A stretch of DNA of 64,000 bases from Paraburkholderia adhaesiva (GCF_021390575.1 NZ_JAJEJQ010000001.1:2642501-2706500); one strand, 5' to 3'. Shown: positions 39,215-49,524, counted from the first letter of the stretch. Notes: generated by a model not told the origin, from the sequence alone. Program-made: numbers and translations.

Positions 39215-40414
39215 TTAGCCAGCCGCCCGGGTTTCGAGCACCTCGACAGCCGGCAGCTTCTTGCCCTCGAGGAATTCGAGGAACGCGCCGCCACCGGTCG
39301 AAATATAGCTGACCTTGTCATGGATGCCGTACTTCGCAATGGCCGCAAGCGTGTCGCCGCCGCCAGCGATCGAGAACGCCGGCGACTTCGCGATGGCATC
39401 CGCAAGCGTCTTCGTGCCGTTGCCGAACTGGTCGAATTCGAACACGCCCACCGGACCGTTCCACACGATCGTGCCGGCCTGCGCCAGTTGCGAAGCGAGT
39501 GCCTTGGCGGTCTGCGGGCCGATGTCGAGGATCAGGTCGTCGTCGGCGACGTCGGCCACTGCCTTGATTTCGGCCTTGGCGGTCGGCGAGAACTCCTTCG
39601 CGGTCACGACGTCGCTCGGGATCGGTACGGACGCGCCGCGCGCACGCGCTGCGTCGATGATGGTCTTCGCTTCAGCGACCAGATCGGCTTCGGCGAGCGA
39701 CTTGCCGATTTTCAGACCGGCCGCCAGCATGAACGTGTTGGCGATACCGCCGCCGACGATCAGCTGGTCCACCTTCTCCGCGAGCGACTTGAGGATGGTG
39801 AGCTTGGTCGAAACCTTCGAGCCCGCGACGATCGCCACGAGCGGACGCTTCGGCGCGCCGAGCGCCTTGCCGAGCGCGTCGAGTTCGGCGGCGAGCAGCG
39901 GGCCCGCGCAGGCGACGGGCGCGAACTTCGCGATGCCGTACGTGGTGGCTTCGGCGCGGTGCGCGGTGCCGAATGCGTCGTTCACGTAGACGTCGCAGAG
40001 CTTGGCCATTTTCTGCGAAAGCTCGTCGGAGTTCTTCTTCTCGCCCTTGTTGACGCGGCAGTTCTCGAGCAGAACGACATTGCCCGGCGCCACGTTGACG
40101 CCGTTCTCGACCCAGTTCGCGACGAGCGGCACGTCACGGCCGAGCAGTTCCGACAGACGCTTCGCGACCGGCGCGAGCGAGTCTTCCGGCTTGAATTCGC
40201 CTTCGGTCGGACGGCCGAGGTGCGACGTGACCATGACGGCGGCACCCGCGTCGAGCGCGGCCTTGATGGCCGGCACGGAGGCGCGCACGCGGGTGTCTTC
40301 GGTGATGTTGCCCTGATCGTCCTGCGGCACGTTCAGGTCGGCGCGGATGAACACACGCTTGGCCGTAAGCTTGCCTTCGGAGATCAGATCGGAGAGACGC
40401 AGAACCTTGTTCAT
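39215..40414 (-). CDS. pgk: Phosphoglycerate kinase
   Basis: The 399-residue cytoplasmic enzyme transfers phosphate from 1,3-bisphosphoglycerate to ADP. Diagnostic motifs are [56 protein letters not shown], the hinge [12 protein letters not shown] and the C-terminal [13 protein letters not shown]. The length fits bacterial Pgk. Upstream about 580 bp are non-coding; downstream comes pyk. Together with fba these genes cover three steps of glycolysis/gluconeogenesis on one strand. Confidence 0.98.
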   Translation of the reverse strand: MNKVLRLSDLISEGKLTAKRVFIRADLNVPQDDQGNITEDTRVRASVPAIKAALDAGAAVMVTSHLGRPTEGEFKPEDSLAPVAKRLSELLGRDVPLVANWVENGVNVAPGNVVLLENCRVNKGEKKNSDELSQKMAKLCDVYVNDAFGTAHRAEATTYGIAKFAPVACAGPLLAAELDALGKALGAPKRPLVAIVAGSKVSTKLTILKSLAEKVDQLIVGGGIANTFMLAAGLKIGKSLAEADLVAEAKTIIDAARARGASVPIPSDVVTAKEFSPTAKAEIKAVADVADDDLILDIGPQTAKALASQLAQAGTIVWNGPVGVFEFDQFGNGTKTLADAIAKSPAFSIAGGGDTLAAIAKYGIHDKVSYISTGGGAFLEFLEGKKLPAVEVLETRAAG

Positions 40415-40990
40415 GGGCTTGACTGTACGTGATGGTGGGAAGGCGGTGGCAACACGATGCGGATGGTGCGGATCGCCGCTGCGAAAAGCGGTTCGAACAG
40501 CGCAAGCGGCGCGACTGCACGGACGGCACGGTCACGGCGCGAGTATGGCGCGGGATCCGGATCTAACGCTACTCCGGGTCGCGGCTCGCTACCCAGCGAC
40601 TGCCGGCAAACGCGAGCATCGTCATCGTAGTATTGCGAAGCCGGTATTTTAGCCGATTGCCAGGTCGATCTGAGACGTGCAACTGCGAATGTCCTGTATT
40701 TGGACGGCCACTGCGGCACCCGGACTTTTTTTAGCTTTTTTTCCTGCTTTTTTTCCTGCTTTTTTGCTGTTTATTGGCGCGCTGTTTTGCCAACTCGCTT
40801 CGCGTGCACGTCTCCCGCGCCTGCACGTCGCGTACGCGAGATACCCGACCGGCATATTGCGCCGCAACATAAACACCCGCGAATGCCCGTCCGGGCACCA
40901 AATAAGGCTAAAATAATCGTTTGCCCGCTGCGGACTCTGGAACTGCCGCAGCGTATGGGCTTAACAACGAGCATCACGAGAATTGTCCTC
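40415..40990. other. Divergent region between pgk and zinc-finger gene
   Basis: No gene is supported. At 40730-40770 the plus strand has three direct repeats of the type TTTTTTTCCTGC, an odd T-rich patch in this GC-rich DNA. The minus strand of the same patch reads as a Lys/Ala run (KKAGKKAGKKAKK) in a 75-codon frame without a convincing start. The AT-rich sequence TAAGGCTAAAATAATCG at 40903-40919 contains a likely -10 element for the zinc-finger gene. Confidence 0.5.
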
Positions 40991-41185
40991 ATGAGCGAAA
41001 TCAAGGAAATGCCGCTGGTCGAACTGTCGGCCAAGGATCTGCCCGCGTATTGCCCGAATCCGTCGATGCCGCGCTGGAGCACGCATCCGCGCGTCTTCAT
41101 CGACGTGACGCATGGCGAAGCGCGCTGCCCATACTGCGGCACACGTTACAAGCTGCGTGACGGCGAGGTCGTGCACGGCCATTGA
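40991..41185 (+). CDS. Zinc-finger CHCC-domain protein
   Basis: This 64-residue protein carries Cys21, His32 and the CPYC pair Cys46/Cys49 (GEARCPYCGTRYKL), the C-H-C-C zinc motif of the family that includes mitochondrial NDUFS6 and its small bacterial relatives. Such bacterial proteins are common single-gene neighbours of lipopolysaccharide or electron-transport genes, but their role is not established. The ATG at 40991 begins MSEIKEMPLVEL; the open frame extending to 40700 is not protein-like. waaF follows about 200 bp later on the same strand. Confidence 0.9.
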   Translation: MSEIKEMPLVELSAKDLPAYCPNPSMPRWSTHPRVFIDVTHGEARCPYCGTRYKLRDGEVVHGH

Positions 41186-41384
41186 GCCACACGGCGCTTG
41201 ATGGGCGCGCCTGGCGCATGTCGGTTCGTTCGCTCTGCGCTGCCTTTGTGACGCCACAGGCGTCGCCCGCCGGCAATCAGCCGCGGGCGGCCCGACGACG
41301 CGCCCTGCGGCGCGTTCCCCACTAACCGCATTCCACGCGCCCAACGCGCGCGGAATCTTTGCCATTTCCGGACCCTGACACCCG

Positions 41385-42410
41385 ATGCGTCGCGCGCTGG
41401 TAATCGCACCGAACTGGATCGGTGACGCACTGATGGCGCAGCCGCTCTTTGCGCGGCTCGTGAAACTGCACCCGCGCATCGTGATCGATGCTGTAGCGCC
41501 CACGTGGGTCGCGCCGGTGCTCGAACGCATGCCCGAAATTCGCGACGTCTACGCCACCGACCTCGCGCACGGCAAGCTGCAATGGCTGAGCCGCTGGCAC
41601 CTCGCGGCCGACTTGCGCGATGTGCGCTATGACGCCGCCTACGTGCTGCCGAACTCGCTGAAGTCTGCGTTGATCCCGTGGCTTGCGAACGTGCCGCTGC
41701 GCATCGGCTATACGGGCGAGAGCCGCTACGGCCTCCTGAACGTGCGCCACGCGAATCCGCCGAAAGACGAGCGGCCGCCGATGGTCAAGCACTATGCCGC
41801 GCTCGCCTGGGCCCCCGGCGCAAACGTTCCCGACGACCTGCCGGCGCCGCGTCTCGAGTCGGATCCGAACGAGGCGTCGCGCGTCTCGGCGCGCTTTAAC
41901 CTCGACACGCGCGTGCCGCTCCTCGTGCTCTGCCCCGGCGCCGAATATGGCCCCGCCAAGCGCTGGCCGCCCGAGCATTTCGCGGCACTCGCGCAGATGG
42001 TGAGCCAGTCGTTCCCGTACGCGCAGATCGTCGCGCTCGGCTCGCCGAAAGACGCACCGCTCGCGCAGGCCATCGCCGACCGCGCACCGAACGTGCGCAA
42101 CCTGTGCGGCCAGACCGCGCTCGGCGAAGCGTGCGCGCTGATCTCGCGCGCAAACGCCGTGGTCACCAACGATTCAGGGTTGATGCACGTCGCCGCCGCG
42201 CTGCGCAGGCCGCTCGTCGCGCTATACGGGTCGACCGACCCGCGCCACACTCCGCCCTTGTCGGAACTCGCAAAGGTACAATGGCTGCACCTCGACTGCA
42301 GCCCGTGTTTCCAGCGCGAGTGCCCGCTGGGGCATCTGAACTGCCTGCGCGAACTGAGCCCTGAGCAGGTGTTCGGCGATCTTCGCGGCATGTTGCTCGG
42401 CCAGCGTTAG
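41385..42410 (+). CDS. waaF: Lipopolysaccharide heptosyltransferase II
   Basis: The 341-residue GT-B glycosyltransferase (family GT9) adds the second L-glycero-D-manno-heptose to the inner core of lipopolysaccharide at the cytoplasmic face of the inner membrane. Typical features are the N-terminus ALVIAPNWIGDALMAQPLF, the YVLPNSLKSALIPWLANVPLRIGY region, CPGAEYGPAKRWP and the C-terminal nucleotide-sugar site TNDSGLMHVAAAL with ALYGSTDPRHTPP. The late CSPCFQRECPLGHLNCL cysteine cluster is usual for WaaF. Spacing to the next gene is 273 bp. Confidence 0.96.
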   Translation: MRRALVIAPNWIGDALMAQPLFARLVKLHPRIVIDAVAPTWVAPVLERMPEIRDVYATDLAHGKLQWLSRWHLAADLRDVRYDAAYVLPNSLKSALIPWLANVPLRIGYTGESRYGLLNVRHANPPKDERPPMVKHYAALAWAPGANVPDDLPAPRLESDPNEASRVSARFNLDTRVPLLVLCPGAEYGPAKRWPPEHFAALAQMVSQSFPYAQIVALGSPKDAPLAQAIADRAPNVRNLCGQTALGEACALISRANAVVTNDSGLMHVAAALRRPLVALYGSTDPRHTPPLSELAKVQWLHLDCSPCFQRECPLGHLNCLRELSPEQVFGDLRGMLLGQR

Positions 42411-42683
42411 TCGCAAAGGGCTTTTGCACGAGGGCTGGAAATGGGCCAGGAAGCGGGCCCGGAAACCGGTTGAAAGCGCGGCGACGCGCTGGCGCATGCG
42501 GTGAGCGCCTGTCGGGCGGGAGATCGAGGCGCGCCGCGCAGGCATCCCGCGCTACCGCACACACCGGGACACGCGCGCGACGCCGAGCTTCACAGGCATG
42601 CCTCGCGATAGCGGCATGCGCGCAACAGCCGCATCAGGTGTCGATTCGCCAACCCGCGCCCCGGCGCACAAGACCAACGAGCC

Positions 42684-43130
42684 ATGCCACGTTTTGCCCA
42701 CATCTTCGAAGCCGCCGCGGACACCCTCAACGCGTATTACCAGGCCGTCGCGGAAGTCAATATCGACAGCTTGATGGGCCTGTGGATCGACGAGGAATTC
42801 GTGAGCTTCATCTGTGCGAACGGCGCCCATCTGCACGGTCTGTCGAACATCCGCGCGGGTCTCGCGACGCAGATCGAGGCGAACCCGGTTTCGATCGAGC
42901 CGCTCGACATCCGCGTCTACGACAGCCTCGGCACCGTGGTCTACGCAATCGTGGAAGCGCATCGCCCCGTGGATCCGGCCGCCGTGCCCGAGCTGGTCTT
43001 CACGACCTACGTGATGGTCCACGAGCGCGGCGAATGGCGCATCGCCCATATCCATGCGAGCCGCATGCCCGATGACGCGGCGGCCCAGTTTTCCGCGAAG
43101 CTGCGCCACGGCCAGGGCGCGTTGCACTGA
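42684..43130 (+). CDS. NTF2-like (SnoaL/YybH-type) protein
   Basis: A 148-residue soluble protein with the cone-shaped NTF2-like pattern: an N-terminal helix (AADTLNAYYQAVAEVNIDSL), LMGLWIDEEFVSFIC, a central HGLSNIRAGLATQIEA and C-terminal strands (ELVFTTYVMVHERGEWRIAHIHAS). Family members include isomerases, dehydratases and ligand binders; catalytic residues cannot be assigned here. It probably acts in the cytoplasm, since no signal peptide is seen. It lies between waaF and a YheT-type hydrolase on the same strand; a shared role is not evident. Confidence 0.88.
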   Translation: MPRFAHIFEAAADTLNAYYQAVAEVNIDSLMGLWIDEEFVSFICANGAHLHGLSNIRAGLATQIEANPVSIEPLDIRVYDSLGTVVYAIVEAHRPVDPAAVPELVFTTYVMVHERGEWRIAHIHASRMPDDAAAQFSAKLRHGQGALH

Positions 43131-43308
43131 ACGCGCCGCTTTCCGGACGGGTTTTCGCGACCGTTCTCGCCACTGGTCTCGTAGCGTTTGCCGTACCGCT
43201 TTTCGGACAGCTTTTTGCTCCGGTTTTTGCCCGATCTGTCCTACCGTTACTCATACGGCCCTACACGCCGTTTTTCACACCGTTTTTGATCCAGCTTCAC
43301 GCGCAGTC

Positions 43309-44367
43309 ATGAGCACCACCGGGAACAGGCCAGCCACCAAGCGCTCCGCAATCACGGCGACCGGAACTTCGCCGGGAGCAGCGCAACGCGGCGCATACCT
43401 CGCGCCGTTCTGGCTGCCGGGCGCGCACGCGCAGACCATCGTGCCAGCCTTCTTCGCGCGCCTGCCGAACCCCGCCTACCGCCGCGAACGCTGGGACACG
43501 CCGGACGGCGATTTCATCGAACTCGACTGGGTCGAACCCGCGCCAGGTCAGCCGATCCCCGCGCCCGACGCCCCGCTCTTCGTGCTCTTTCACGGGCTCG
43601 AAGGGGGTTCCGGCTCACACTACGCCCGCACAATGTCGGCAGCCGCGGCCGCGCGCGGCTGGCATGCCGTGATCCCGCACTTTCGCAGCTGTAGCGGACC
43701 GATCAACCTGCTGCCGCGCTTTTATCATCTCGCCGACGCCAACGAAGTCGACTGGATGCTGCGCCGTTTCGCGACGCGTCATCGCGGGCCGGTCGTCGCC
43801 GCGGGTGTCTCGCTCGGCGCGAACGTGCTGCTTCACTGGCTTGCGGAGCGGCGCGAAGAAACGTCGATCGTGACCGCAGCCGCCGCGATCTCGGCGCCGC
43901 TCGACGTCCATGCGGGCGGTGAGATGCTTTCGCACGGGTTCGGCATGGTTTACACGCGCAATTTTCTGAGGTCGCTCAAGACGAAGGCGCTCCAGAAGCT
44001 CGAACAGTTTCCTGGCCTTTTCGAAGCGCAGGCCGTACTCGCGAGCCGCACGATGTACGAGTTCGACAATGTCGTCACCGCGCCGCTGCACGGCTTTCGC
44101 AACGCCCACGACTACTGGACCAAGGCGACGGTTCGCCCGAAGCTCAGCGAGATCGTCGTGCCGACGCTCGTGCTCAACGCACGCAACGATCCGTTCCTGC
44201 CGGACCGCGCGCTGCCCGCGCGCCACGAGGTGAGCGCGGCCGTTGAACTGGAGCAGCCCGCGCACGGTGGCCACGTAGGGTTCATGACAGGTCCGTTCCC
44301 CGGCCGCTCCGACTGGCTCGCGCAACGCGTGACCGGCTACCTCTCGCGCTTCGTTTCGCATGGATGA
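43309..44367 (+). CDS. YheT-type alpha/beta-hydrolase
   Basis: The 352-residue protein matches the YheT/EMB8 branch of alpha/beta-hydrolases: WLPGAHAQTIVPAFF at the N-terminus, LFHGLEGGSGSHYART, the nucleophile elbow AGVSLGANVLLHW, the acid in NARNDPFLP and the histidine in PAHGGHVGF. Esterase activity is likely but the substrate is unknown. The ATG at 43309 is chosen; the frame open to 43054 runs into the preceding gene. Its stop overlaps the next start by eight bases, so the two proteins are probably translated together. Confidence 0.92.
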   Translation: MSTTGNRPATKRSAITATGTSPGAAQRGAYLAPFWLPGAHAQTIVPAFFARLPNPAYRRERWDTPDGDFIELDWVEPAPGQPIPAPDAPLFVLFHGLEGGSGSHYARTMSAAAAARGWHAVIPHFRSCSGPINLLPRFYHLADANEVDWMLRRFATRHRGPVVAAGVSLGANVLLHWLAERREETSIVTAAAAISAPLDVHAGGEMLSHGFGMVYTRNFLRSLKTKALQKLEQFPGLFEAQAVLASRTMYEFDNVVTAPLHGFRNAHDYWTKATVRPKLSEIVVPTLVLNARNDPFLPDRALPARHEVSAAVELEQPAHGGHVGFMTGPFPGRSDWLAQRVTGYLSRFVSHG

Positions 44368-44980
44368 GATCGTCAGACAGGCGCTCGCGCGGTGGCCCGA
44401 CGTACCGCATTGCACTGGCTGGCTGCTGCTCGACGCGCGCGGCCAGTGGCGTCTGCGCGACGAAGCCGACCAGGCCGCCGGCATAGCCGGCACGCCGGTC
44501 CGGCACGATGCCCTGATCGGCCTCATCAACCGGAATTACGGTTGCGACGAGCGCGGACAGTGGTACTTCCAGAACGGGCCGCAGCGAGTCTATGTCGAAC
44601 TCGAATACACGCCGTTGATCGTACGGCTCGCGTGCGATGCGGCCGGCACGCTGACGCTCACGGACCAGACCGGTCAACCGTTCGTGCCGTCGGCGGCTTA
44701 CGTGGATGACGCGGGCAGTGTGCTGTTCGCGAGTGCCGCCGAGGGTCGCGCGCCCGTGCGCGTCGCCCTGCTCCACGATCACGATCTCGATCTTTTCACC
44801 GACCACGCTTCGCTTGCAGAAGACGGACTGGACGGCACATTCGTGTGGCGCGCCGGGGTCTCGCTACCGCTTAAACCCGTACTTCGTGCACAGGTGCCCG
44901 CGCGTTTTGGATTCGTCGCGAGTCCGGCGCGCGAAGAAGCACTGGCGTTGGCAGGCGGCAAAGCAGTCCGCGCCGGCTGA
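44360..44980 (+). CDS. Conserved hypothetical protein coupled to the YheT-type gene
   Basis: The 206-residue protein begins inside the end of the hydrolase gene (8-bp overlap), a strong sign of translational coupling. Visible features are HCTGWLLLDARGQWRLRDEA near the N-terminus, IGLINRNYGCDERGQWYFQNGPQRVYVELEYTP in the middle, of which GQWYFQNGPQRVYVEL looks the most conserved, and LLHDHDLDLF later. I recall similar proteins of unknown function in Burkholderiales. No signal peptide or membrane helix is present. A role related to the hydrolase is inferred only from the overlap. Confidence 0.85.
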   Translation: MDEIVRQALARWPDVPHCTGWLLLDARGQWRLRDEADQAAGIAGTPVRHDALIGLINRNYGCDERGQWYFQNGPQRVYVELEYTPLIVRLACDAAGTLTLTDQTGQPFVPSAAYVDDAGSVLFASAAEGRAPVRVALLHDHDLDLFTDHASLAEDGLDGTFVWRAGVSLPLKPVLRAQVPARFGFVASPAREEALALAGGKAVRAG

Positions 44981-44989
44981 GCACCCCGC

Positions 44990-46768
44990 TCAGCTGTTAT
45001 CTCTTTCCTCTTTAAGCTCTTCCTTGTAGCGCGCCTCGAAGTCGTGCAGACGCGCGTTGATCGTCGAAAGATCGTAGTAGCCCACCGATTTCATGTCGCG
45101 CGCCTCCTTCAACTGACGGATCGCCGACGGCCACGCGCCGTCCAGCGCGAACTTTTCCGCGAGCGCGCGCCGCTGCTCCAGCCCATCGCCAATGCCCATG
45201 CTCGCCTGCGCGAGGTATTGCCACCACGCGGGCTGAAGTGGCTCGGACACCGTCTGCGCACGTGCAAGCGTCTGCGCTTCCTTGAAGCGCTTGGCGGCGA
45301 TGAGCGCTCGCAACACGCTGTCGGTCGCGGCATGCGACGCCGGCCATGCCTTGCGCGCCGCCATCGCCAACTGCACGGCTTCGTCCCGGCGCCCCGCTCG
45401 CAGCGCTATTTCGGCCGCGAGCACGTCGAGACTCGGCGAGCTGCGTGTTTTGCTGCCATCGGCCGCCTCGACCGCGTCGAACGCCGCACGCGACTTCTCG
45501 AGCGACGCCGACGCGTCGTCGTAACGTTCAAGCAGCGTCTGCGCGAATGCAATGCCGTACCAGTTCGCCGCCACGTTCAACGCCGTGCGGTCTTCGATCT
45601 CCGAGCGCATCCGCGAAACCTCTTCCATCCAGTCGCCATGGGTGCGGTCCTGCAGCACACGCACGCGCGCGCGCACGAAGCCGTACTCGGACGCCTGGTG
45701 CGGCTGCCGATAGTCGGTTCGTCGCGCACGGTCCTGCATATCCGCGATGCGCTCCGTGTTGAGCGGGTGCGTGCGCGCGTAGGCCGGCACGCCCGCGTCG
45801 CCCATCGACGCGCGTTCGAGGCGCTCGAAGAACGCCACCATGCCGTAGGGGTCATAACCCGCGCCAGTGAGCAACCGGAAGCCGATGCGGTCCGCCTCGT
45901 GTTCGGCCGCGCGCGAGAAGCGCAACTGGGTGTCGACGGACCAGGCTCCGCTGCCCATCGCGATCGCACTGCCAAGGTCGCCGCTCCTCGCCAGCACGCC
46001 GGCGAGAATCCCGAACAGCACGCCCGCGAGCGTCACGATGCTCGTGCGCTCGTTCTGCGCAAGCATGCGCGCGATATGCCGCTGGAGGACGTGGCCCATC
46101 TCGTGGCCGAGCACGGACGCGAGCTCCGATTCGGTCTCCGTGGCGACGATCAGCCCGCTGTTCACGGCGATGAAACCGCCCGGCAACGAGAACGCGTTGA
46201 TCTGGCCGTCGCGTATCGCAAAGAGGTCGAAGTCAGGCCGATAGCCGCCGATGAACTGCGCGCTCGCCGCGGCCGCGAGCCGCGCCGCGACGGAATTGAG
46301 GTAATCGCGAACGAGCCAGTCGCCGATGTAGTCGGGATCGCGTCGGATCTCGCGCATCACGCGTTCGCCGACCTTGCGCTCGGCCTGCGGCGTGAGGGCG
46401 CCGCCCGAACCGTCGCCGAGATCGGGCAGTTGCGGCATCCAGGTGCTCGAGAGCACACTCGTGTTGCTGCGCGCGCCGGATTTGCCGGAAAAGAGGCTTT
46501 GCGCGCCGCCATAGGTCCCGAACACGCCCTGGGCGACGGACGCGGGAATCGCCGGATCGGCATCGTCCTCGAGCGGGCCGGTGACAAGCGCGGGCGTATC
46601 AGGTGCGAGGGGCAGCGCGGCGCCGACATGCGCGCCGGCATGCGTATCGACGAGCGCGGAGGCGCCCGAAGCCGTCGCGCCAGAAACGGTGTTCGCCTGC
46701 GCATACGCCTGCGGGGGAACCGCGAGCGATACGCACAACCATGCAGCAAGCAGCTTTTTCAGATGCAT
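44990..46768 (-). CDS. BepA-like periplasmic M48 metalloprotease with TPR region
   Basis: The 592-residue protein has a signal peptide ([18 protein letters not shown]), a long low-complexity linker (about 25-110), an M48 zinc-protease domain with His222-Glu223-x-x-His226 ([13 protein letters not shown]) and third ligand Glu291 ([10 protein letters not shown]), and a helical TPR-like C-terminal half. This is the layout of BepA/YfgC, which cleaves misassembled outer-membrane proteins such as LptD and assists the BAM machinery. A hydrophobic segment ([17 protein letters not shown]) lies between the zinc motifs. The ATG at 46768 is chosen; moaC is divergent upstream. The C-terminus is highly charged. 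Confidence 0.92.
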   Translation of the reverse strand: MHLKKLLAAWLCVSLAVPPQAYAQANTVSGATASGASALVDTHAGAHVGAALPLAPDTPALVTGPLEDDADPAIPASVAQGVFGTYGGAQSLFSGKSGARSNTSVLSSTWMPQLPDLGDGSGGALTPQAERKVGERVMREIRRDPDYIGDWLVRDYLNSVAARLAAAASAQFIGGYRPDFDLFAIRDGQINAFSLPGGFIAVNSGLIVATETESELASVLGHEMGHVLQRHIARMLAQNERTSIVTLAGVLFGILAGVLARSGDLGSAIAMGSGAWSVDTQLRFSRAAEHEADRIGFRLLTGAGYDPYGMVAFFERLERASMGDAGVPAYARTHPLNTERIADMQDRARRTDYRQPHQASEYGFVRARVRVLQDRTHGDWMEEVSRMRSEIEDRTALNVAANWYGIAFAQTLLERYDDASASLEKSRAAFDAVEAADGSKTRSSPSLDVLAAEIALRAGRRDEAVQLAMAARKAWPASHAATDSVLRALIAAKRFKEAQTLARAQTVSEPLQPAWWQYLAQASMGIGDGLEQRRALAEKFALDGAWPSAIRQLKEARDMKSVGYYDLSTINARLHDFEARYKEELKEERDNS

Positions 46769-46928
46769 TGTCGACGGGTTCAGGGGAGAAGGCGGAATTC
46801 CGGCGCGGCGACTCAAGCCGCCCCGATACCCACAAATTGTAGCCCGGCCCGCGCCCCCCAGCGACGCCATGCCGTCAACGCTTGCGCGCGGCGCTGCTAT
46901 GATAGGCGCCCTCGATGGAGAGCCAGTC

Positions 46929-47417
46929 ATGCCTGAACTCACACATTTCGACGCTGCCGGCGATGCCCATATGGTCGACGTCGGCGACAAGGCCGAAACG
47001 AAGCGCATCGCCGTGGCGCGCGGCACGATCCGCATGCTGCCCGCGACCTACGCGCTGATCCGCGACGGCGAGGCGAAAAAAGGCGACGTGATCGGCGTCG
47101 CGCGCATCGCCGCAATTCAGGGCGCAAAACACACTTCGGATCTGATTCCGCTCTGTCACCCGCTCGCGATCACGCGCGTCAAGGTGGATTTCGCGCTCGA
47201 TGAAACGGTGCCTTGCGTGCATTGCACGGCGCAGGTGGAAACCTTCGGGCGCACGGGCGTCGAGATGGAAGCGCTAACGGCCGTGCAGGTCGGATTGCTG
47301 ACCGTCTACGACATGTGTAAAGCCGTGGATCGCGGCATGACCATCACCGATGTGAAGGTGATGGAGAAGCATGGTGGGAAATCGGGGGATTGGGTCGCGG
47401 ACGAAACCGTCCGCTGA
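46929..47417 (+). CDS. moaC: Cyclic pyranopterin monophosphate synthase MoaC
   Basis: The 162-residue enzyme acts with MoaA to form cyclic pyranopterin monophosphate, the first step of molybdenum cofactor synthesis, in the cytoplasm. Clear family motifs are [59 protein letters not shown] and [14 protein letters not shown] with the conserved lysines. The ATG at 46929 gives [18 protein letters not shown], the usual start; the open frame to 46581 overlaps the divergent protease gene. No other moa gene is adjacent. Confidence 0.97.
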   Translation: MPELTHFDAAGDAHMVDVGDKAETKRIAVARGTIRMLPATYALIRDGEAKKGDVIGVARIAAIQGAKHTSDLIPLCHPLAITRVKVDFALDETVPCVHCTAQVETFGRTGVEMEALTAVQVGLLTVYDMCKAVDRGMTITDVKVMEKHGGKSGDWVADETVR

Positions 47418-47585
47418 GACACCGGGACGCTGACAGGTTCGCTGCGCGCTCGCGCAGCGGTGCATCCGTTCGCGCGGGTGACCTGCTTGATGATCGGGCG
47501 CACAGGCCCGCCATCATCGTCCCGGGGCGCGACGCGGCGCCTCGCTCGCGCCGCATGCCTCGGTTGTATCGCGCCGTTGCATCAA

Positions 47586-49379
47586 TCAACTAGCAGAATC
47601 GTCGTCATCGTCTTCGATCTGCTTCGGCGGCACGCCGTACTTCTTCACCAGCGCCGCCCTGAACTCCTTGAGCGTCGGCTGGCCTTCGCTCAGACCGTAA
47701 ATCGCCGCGAGTTGCGTCGGCCAGTCGTGCAGTTCCGTCGCGAAGATCTTGAGCCGCTGAACCGTATCGAGCGCACCCGCCATGTCGCCACTCAGCGCCT
47801 GCAGGACCGCATAACGCCGCAACACCGTCTCGCCCGGCAGCAGCGCAATCGCGCGCTCATGCGCCGCGAGCTTTGTCGAGAGATTCGCAGCATCGATCGG
47901 CATCAGCGTCGCCATGCCGTAGTCGCCCCACGCCTTGAACAGGAACGTCGGTGCCGCGGGGTACTCCTGTGCGGGATGTTCGCCGTAGTAGAGCACCTCG
48001 GCGCGGTTGTAGTCGCGCACCATCGGATAAAGCGAAGCAATCCCGCCCGCCACGATAAGCGTGAACACGCCGAGCGACACGCGCGACGGCACGAAGCGCA
48101 GCGGCCGCGTTTCAAGCAGTCCGAATACGAACATCGCAGGTAGCAGGAAGAACATGTACTGCTGCGGATATTCGACGAGCGCGTGCATGACGAGCACACC
48201 GATCAGCATGAAGCCGAACACGCGCTCGGGCGTATGCGGCACGCGCAATGCGCGCACGAACCACGCGACGAGGCCGAGCAGCGCGATACCGAGGCCTGCC
48301 ACGCCGGTCTTGGCGAGCAGGTCGATGAAAATGTTGTGCGCGTTGTTCGCGATCTCGACGCCGCCGAGCGAGCGCACGAGCGCGTACTGGTGAATCGGGA
48401 AGTCGCCCCAGCCGACGCCGAGGAGCGGACTCGACTTGAACATCGTCCATCCGTAGCGCCAGAGTGCGAGGCGCGGCGCAATCTGTCCCGCGTCCTTGAA
48501 GCGGTCGGCAGCGGACACGTCGAGTTGCAGCTGATAGCGCACGTTGGCCCAGCGCACGAACGCATTCACGCCGATAAAGATCAGCAGCAGCACGACCGGC
48601 AGCAACCAGTTGCGCAGGCCCCCCTTCCGGACCGCCCGCACGCCGTCACGGGGCACACCCGCAAGCGCGATCCAGAAACCGGCGACGACAATTACCGCCA
48701 TCTGCAGCCACGGCCCGCGCGACACGGTAAGCGCCAGGCCGCCCGCATAGATTACCGAAAGCACGGCCCAGAGCACGACGTGCAGTCTGCGGGTCTGCAC
48801 GAGAAAGAGCGCCGCCGCCATCGCGAACGCAATATACGTTGCGAGGTGGTTGGCCTGCGCCATGTTGCCGAACGGACGACGATCGACCGTGATGTTGTAC
48901 GCGACGACGAACGGCGTGAACTTCGCTTCGAGGTGGAACAACTGCACGATCTGCGTGAACACGGCGAACAGCCCACCGATCAGCAGTGCGGTGGCGGCCC
49001 AGACCATCGCGGTCTGTACCTGCCGCACGCGCGCGATGCCGTAACCCGCGTGGGTCGCCATGAACCCGGCGAGCAGATAACCGGCGCCCAGCCAGTTCAT
49101 CGATGGCAGCGCAACGGGCAGCACGATGGTCTGGACGATCAGCAGCAGGCCGAACGCCAGCGGCACGAGCGCGACCGACGGCGAAGCAAACTCGACCATC
49201 GGCCGCGCCTCGTGCGCGAGCAGGACAACCGCGGCGCCAGCCAGCAACCAGAGCGTCAGCGATACGAATTCTGAATAGAAGGTCGGTATCGGGTAGGTGT
49301 GGAAGACGGTGGCATACGGTAACGTGAACGCTACAGCCAGCAAGAAGAACGTAAGAAAACGCGAAAAATTGGAAGACAT
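47586..49379 (-). CDS. pglL: PglL-type protein O-oligosaccharyltransferase
   Basis: The 597-residue inner-membrane protein has about twelve helices. It carries the Wzy/WaaL/PglL pattern: LTVSRGPWLQMAV, a large periplasmic loop with the key histidine region GVGWGDFPIHQYAL and NNAHNIFIDLLAKTG, and a C-terminal PglL-specific soluble part ending in an acidic EDDDDDSAS. PglL enzymes transfer lipid-linked glycans to serines of exported proteins. It lies just downstream of a type IV pilin gene on the same strand, as I recall for the B. cenocepacia PglL locus, which favours O-glycosylation over O-antigen ligation. ACTATA at 49409-49414 gives a minus-strand TATAGT -10 candidate. Confidence 0.9.
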   Translation of the reverse strand: MSSNFSRFLTFFLLAVAFTLPYATVFHTYPIPTFYSEFVSLTLWLLAGAAVVLLAHEARPMVEFASPSVALVPLAFGLLLIVQTIVLPVALPSMNWLGAGYLLAGFMATHAGYGIARVRQVQTAMVWAATALLIGGLFAVFTQIVQLFHLEAKFTPFVVAYNITVDRRPFGNMAQANHLATYIAFAMAAALFLVQTRRLHVVLWAVLSVIYAGGLALTVSRGPWLQMAVIVVAGFWIALAGVPRDGVRAVRKGGLRNWLLPVVLLLIFIGVNAFVRWANVRYQLQLDVSAADRFKDAGQIAPRLALWRYGWTMFKSSPLLGVGWGDFPIHQYALVRSLGGVEIANNAHNIFIDLLAKTGVAGLGIALLGLVAWFVRALRVPHTPERVFGFMLIGVLVMHALVEYPQQYMFFLLPAMFVFGLLETRPLRFVPSRVSLGVFTLIVAGGIASLYPMVRDYNRAEVLYYGEHPAQEYPAAPTFLFKAWGDYGMATLMPIDAANLSTKLAAHERAIALLPGETVLRRYAVLQALSGDMAGALDTVQRLKIFATELHDWPTQLAAIYGLSEGQPTLKEFRAALVKKYGVPPKQIEDDDDDSAS

Positions 49380-49490
49380 GGGTAAGCGGGGGCGTCGGCA
49401 ACCGGCGCACTATACAAAACTTTTCCCGCTCTGTGCGGACCGAGACTATCTCGGAAACGTAGAAGCGCGTTCCCGCGCCCTCATTGATTC

Positions 49491-49524
49491 AATCGTGCGC
49501 GGCCGTAGCCGGCAGCGCACGATT
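49491..49524. repeat. Hairpin in the pilin-pglL spacer
   Basis: AATCGTGCGC (49491-49500) is exactly complementary to GCGCACGATT (49515-49524), with a small inner GGC/GCC stem. No T-run follows on either strand. It could be a processing or partial-termination hairpin that sets the pilin to pglL expression ratio. Confidence 0.5.

Noticed and set aside
40649-40876. 75-codon minus-strand frame with a KKAGKKAGKKAKK run
   Set aside because: The run comes from a T-rich repeat; the start is not supported and the sequence on either side is not protein-like.
43131-43308. Series of CCGTTTTT-like strings between the NTF2-like and YheT-type genes
   Set aside because: Spacing and sequence are irregular; no array or terminator structure results.
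45044-46936. 630-codon plus-strand frame opposite the M48 protease gene
   Set aside because: Arg/His-rich shadow of a confidently identified gene.
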